64,000 nt of DNA. It comes from Protonemura montana. Taxonomy: Eukaryota; Arthropoda; Insecta; Plecoptera; Nemouridae. Below, piece by piece: positions 61,101-64,000 of the stretch (position 1 is its first letter; each line of letters opens with the position of its first letter). The notes under the pieces were generated by a model. It saw only the letters and a program-made list of their open reading frames with translations. It had not been told where the DNA came from and did no database searches. Made by a program: the position numbers and the translations under genes. The stretch is taken from positions 6,696,001 through 6,760,000 of the forward strand of contig OX387612.1 in the NCBI GenBank assembly GCA_947568835.1. The letters are read 5' to 3'.

Positions 61101-64000
61101 GCTAAGCCGTTCATTCGGTTTCAAAACCAATTACATAACTGAAATAAACGTTGTAAAAATTAAAAATTCCAGACAAATTTTCTACATGCCTACACAATTT
61201 AACTTCAACGAATCACATCACAAATCGCAATTTAAACTCCGCAGCCGATCGTTACTCATCTCGAGCCTTTAGTCCCAGCCCCACTCCCGTTCCGACGGAT
61301 CGATTTCACGCGAGCGCAATTTTGGCACATTTCCTCTGCTCTCATCTTCCACCTAAACTGCTGTTGTTCTAGCACTACTGGAAATACGAGCTCAGGAAAT
61401 AGACGAGGGATACCTCCCGAAGTGTCGCTACTTGTCGAACGCTCTTTCTTCCGTTTCTTCTTTTTGGCGCCGTAACCGTAATTGTCTCTCGCACTCCAGC
61501 CGGGGTAAAGTTGTAGGTGGAGTTGGCGCTCTTGTCTCGCCTTCTCGTAATACTTAGCTTGTTCTTCTCTCGTTAGAGAGTGCCACTGGGGAAGCATCGA
61601 TTTTGTTACGCGACAGGGACATGGTATTTTGAAACAGTAGCAATATGTGAATAGTACTTACTGTCGACTCTATGATAGGTACAAAACTACTGTGAACAGT
61701 GAATCTCAAATGAAATATTTCCTTGAAAGTGTTAGTTGGGTAACATGCAGTTGAAAACCAAATCAATGACACTTATTGATGAAAATTTTGAATGATTTTG
61801 CTACAATAACTATGTATTCTTTTGCCAGATCTTTTTTTGTGGAGAAACAAGACTATAGACATGTTTTACAGTAAACAAATGGAAGATCACATATATTAAA
61901 CATAAACAAATTTTCTTTTTGCAGTGTGTTGATTTCAGTTTCAGCTAGAATCAAAATAGAGAGATTTGTACTTTGAAAATACCTACTAAATTTAATTACA
62001 GGCTTGAACACTGTCAAGAAGTGCTGAACAAGATAGGCTAGTAGTAGGACTGTGACCTTATTTCAAATTGTCAAATTTTTGTCGAGTAGCTACCAAAAGA
62101 AATTATTCAATTTGTAAGACAATTACTTCCCTTCACTCCATAAGCGACTTGTGAACTGATTGTTAACCTTGCTAGATTTTATCTTATTCTTGCCATTAAT
62201 TATTCTTATTCTAATTTTTATTAAAAGTTGTCATTGGTTAGCTTAAATTATTCTTAGTTTATAACTTACTGCTGACTGCACAGAGGCCAATGGATGCTAA
62301 GTACCAGAATTTGTCTACAAAAACTAGTCTCAAAGCCCTCTGACATTGCATAAATGCAAGTCCAGCTCTCGGAAAGACTGCTTCGCTAGTTGATTAGATT
62401 GACAAGCGCAACGTTACTTACCCTTCTGCCCAGTATTTGGTTGATTGCGGCGCTCTCCTTCAGCGTGCACTCTGCCACAACCTTCGCCCGCATCTCCTTC
62501 ATGTAGAGCATGAAGGCGTTGAGCGGTTTCTTGATGTGTGGCTTCTTCTTGTCTGAAAACCGGAGAATCGAGATCAGTAAATTAGCAAGCGCTGCATTTG
62601 GTATTAGGATTAAAATAAATTAGGCTTAAGTTGCAAATTGACAGTGAAATTTTCCTTTTTCAACCACGTTAAGAGAACAAGGGGATTGAAGCAAACCATC
62701 AACGTTCTTGAGTAACACAAATCTATGATGATTGTTGATTAAAACACTCTGCTTATTATTGGCATAAGTTATTTAATGACTGGATATGTTTATGATGATT
62801 TTTAGACTCATGTCTACTTGATTTATCCTTAGCACTAGTTGTAAGAAAAACTATTTGAAATGGGTTTTGAATGCTAAGTAAAGGGCTACTAAATTTTCCT
62901 TTGATTTTGTATTTTGAATATGTATTTATCAAAAAGAAGTTCTGGAAAAATAAGTTCGGGTACGTAACGCGATCGCTAAACGCCATCTTTATATTGGTTC
63001 CCACCATAAGAAAATAATTCTCAGTCAAGTTATCTAAAGAAATTAGATTGAATCTCATTCAAGAGTTCATTACCTTGTGTAAGTTACTCGGTATATCGAA
63101 TAAATAAGTTCTACTCACCTTGGTTGTTTGCTGCGCTCTGGTCTTGGTTCTTAGAGTTGTCTGAATTACCCGAATTCTTCTGGTCTAGCGATGATTGCCT
63201 GCAAAACAGAAAAACAAATATTTAATTCCAAAGTAAAAGCAGCCAAATGTTATTATTAAACAATCTGAACTTATTATGCATTATAACAACCCAACAAAAG
63301 CTGTAAAATCACAGCAAGTACATGCACGACATTCGAGGACGTTTACCTCTTCCTACTACGCTTGCTCTTAGCAGGCGTTATGGTCTTTAAATCCCCGGCA
63401 ACCGAAATGGGTTTCAGCGATAAATCATTGGGTTTATCCGCGTCAAGCTGGATATCGGCCTCCGTTCCCTGGCGCAAGTTGTTCTTCAATTCTGTCGACC
63501 CGTTTTGCCACGAATTCCCGAGCTCGTAGAGCCTCCTCTGCGTGTCGGCGTACGACAGAAGGTTGCTGAGGACGGGAGCGGTGTTTTGGGTGGGGTCAGC
63601 CATGCCCAGGCCAGGCGCGAAGCCAGGCGAGTATGGAGACGTTGTTGTCGCGCTCGGAGCCATCAGGCTGTTCATGTACAGAGCGGCAAGGAACTGCTGC
63701 TCGCACGCGGCCAAGCTGTTGATCATGGAGTAAAGACCGTCGGGTCGAAGGGGGTCGTAGATTTTTGGCGAGCACTTCATGTTGTTGAATGTTTCTGGCT
63801 TGGGTTCTGTTTCAGGCCGGTCTTGATGCTTCCCTGGCTTTTTAGATGGCTTCAGGTTGTTGAATAGTTCGGATGACTTGTGTTCGGTGAAGGTTTTCGT
63901 TTCGTTGAAGTATTTGTTGCGTTCCGAGTTGAGATATTCGGCTAGTTTCGACGGCTCCGAAGTGTTTTTGGTTTCGGTCGATGACAAGTCGTTGGTTTTG
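54691..64000 (-). CDS. TCF/pangolin Wnt transcription factor, 3' part
   Basis: Nuclear effector of Wnt/Wingless signalling that binds DNA through an HMG box and a C-clamp and recruits beta-catenin/Armadillo through its N-terminus (outside the window). Coding exons: from the window edge to 63347, 63119-63198, 62422-62552, then either 61414-61585 or 60350-60503, then 59256-59325, and 54691-55147. An alternative last exon lies at 57201-57366. Exon phases agree throughout. The visible product is at least 514 aa with the 60.4-kb exon or 520 with the 61.5-kb exon. Family marks are [20 protein letters not shown] and ILGRR, then [20 protein letters not shown], then [19 protein letters not shown] and [12 protein letters not shown], and finally NPLSVNQLT near the C-terminus. 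The 5' end is cut by the window. Confidence 0.95.
55148..57200. other. TCF intron sequence
   Basis: AT-rich, with nothing recognised. Confidence 0.4.
57201..57366 (-). CDS. Possible alternative last exon of TCF
   Basis: A GC-rich island in AT-rich intron. An acceptor-like 'tgtgttctatctag' precedes 57366. The first base completes the codon left open by the C-clamp exon, and the frame then runs 54 further residues ([20 protein letters not shown], then [20 protein letters not shown]) to TAG at 57201-57203. Length 166 bp. Splicing here would give a product of at least 417 visible residues that lacks [12 protein letters not shown], the second half of the C-clamp. Support is acceptor, phase, composition and frame. 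No transcript evidence is available. Confidence 0.55.
57367..59255. other. TCF intron sequence
   Basis: Nothing recognised. A frame on the minus strand continuing above 57366 (to 57517) is open but out of phase with the exon proposed at 57201-57366. Confidence 0.4.
59256..59325 (-). CDS. TCF C-clamp exon
   Basis: 70-bp exon with acceptor CCACAG above 59325 and donor AG/GTGAGAT. It encodes [20 protein letters not shown] then PC, which is three of the four zinc-binding cysteines of the C-clamp. The fourth (KKKC) comes from 54691-55147. Confidence 0.95.
59326..60349. other. TCF intron sequence
   Basis: Nothing recognised. Confidence 0.4.
60350..60503 (-). CDS. TCF HMG exon B (Drosophila-like)
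   Basis: 154-bp exon with acceptor TTGTTGTAG and donor GGAG/GTACAT. It encodes [20 protein letters not shown], then [20 protein letters not shown] and [11 protein letters not shown], close to the corresponding part of Drosophila pangolin. It supplies the third HMG helix and the basic tail. Confidence 0.94.
60504..61413. other. Intron between the two HMG exons
   Basis: 910 bp, with nothing recognised. Competing-site or branch-point elements were not resolved. Confidence 0.4.
61414..61585 (-). CDS. TCF HMG exon A (vertebrate-like)
   Basis: 172-bp exon with acceptor TTCCCCAG and donor GGAG/GTATCC. It encodes [20 protein letters not shown], then [20 protein letters not shown] and [26 protein letters not shown] is the form found in vertebrate TCF/LEF proteins. 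It has the same start and end phase as exon B. If unspliced, the frame would run on to a stop at 61256. Confidence 0.92.
61586..62421. other. TCF intron sequence
   Basis: Nothing recognised. Confidence 0.4.
62422..62552 (-). CDS. TCF HMG exon, first half
   Basis: 131-bp exon with acceptor TTTTCAG and donor GTAAGT. It encodes [20 protein letters not shown], then [20 protein letters not shown] and LGRR, i.e. HMG helices 1 and 2. It ends on a whole codon. Confidence 0.96.
62553..63118. other. TCF intron with a Rep-A arm
   Basis: 62800-62900 is a Rep-A copy ('tttagactcatgtctacttg', 'cttagcactagttgtaagaa', 'ttttgaatgctaagtaaagg'). The remainder is unassigned. Confidence 0.55.
63119..63198 (-). 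CDS. TCF linker exon
   Basis: 80-bp exon with acceptor TTTTGCAG and donor GTGAGT. It encodes a polar linker, [20 protein letters not shown] then SAANNQ, just before the HMG box. Confidence 0.9.
63347..64000 (-). CDS. TCF central exon (cut by the window edge)
   Basis: Open from the window edge to the donor AG/GTAAAC at 63346. It encodes the region between the beta-catenin-binding N-terminus and the HMG box, with [38 protein letters not shown] and a basic end [11 protein letters not shown]. Its 5' boundary lies beyond the window. Confidence 0.88.

Noticed and set aside
61256-61413. Read-through of TCF exon A as an alternative C-terminus
   Set aside because: The frame stays open to a stop at 61256, but a donor consensus in the same phase as exon B closes the exon at 61414. 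The extension has no family resemblance.

Overview
The window looks like nuclear DNA of an insect with a large, AT-rich, repeat-loaded genome. It carries an insect-type gustatory receptor pair, a muscle protein 20/calponin-type gene with long introns, and a pangolin/TCF gene whose HMG-box and C-clamp exons are clearly of the arthropod Wnt-effector type. Most of the rest is dispersed repeats, minisatellites and transposon remains. The order is not settled. Retention of two HMG exons in TCF, one Drosophila-like and one vertebrate-like, argues against Drosophila itself.

Layout, left to right. 0.7-6.0 kb: a duplicated block of about 2.3 kb, each half holding a single-exon gustatory receptor gene on the minus strand followed by a 43-bp minisatellite. 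The right copy is intact (403 aa) and the left copy is broken by one stop codon. 6-9 kb: dispersed repeats. 8.96-16.1 kb: a four-exon Mp20-like muscle protein gene (minus strand, 169 aa) whose first coding exon holds only two codons. Its first intron contains a full 5S-derived SINE and a third 43-bp array. 17.5 kb: a 118-bp tandem repeat. 19.8-23.4 kb: an intronless 1199-aa open reading frame of unknown function. 24-25 kb: a 54-bp minisatellite. 28.2-28.7 kb: five tandem copies of a 92-bp 5S rRNA-like unit. 29.1-32.9 kb: an apparently intact DNA transposon with inverted repeats of about 500 bp, a 4-bp target duplication and a 689-aa transposase. 34.4-37.7 kb: a large imperfect palindrome studded with tRNA-like modules. 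38.8-51 kb: LINE remnants, more 5S-derived SINEs and a small gene for a probable tail-anchored protein (45.7-46.2 kb), then a GC-richer 129-bp tandem repeat. 54.4 kb to the right edge: the 3' two thirds of a TCF/pangolin gene (minus strand), cut by the window end.

The genes do not form one pathway. The most informative gene-level observations are in TCF: two alternative exons for the second half of the HMG box, made mutually exclusive by reading-frame phase, and an alternative terminal exon that would remove the second half of the C-clamp. The most unusual non-genic structures are the 3.3-kb tRNA-like palindrome, the 5S-derived SINE family with its tandem head array, and the composite repeat that combines a CRE-containing head with 43-bp arrays carrying CACGTG in nearly every unit.

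Dispersed repeat families are named here for convenience. Rep-A is a hairpin-forming repeat. Rep-B is marked by an ACGGCCGCAAGCGC core. Rep-C is the CRE-containing head found next to 43-bp arrays. 5S-SINE is the SINE with a 5S rRNA-like head. All identifications come from reading the sequence; no database search was possible.
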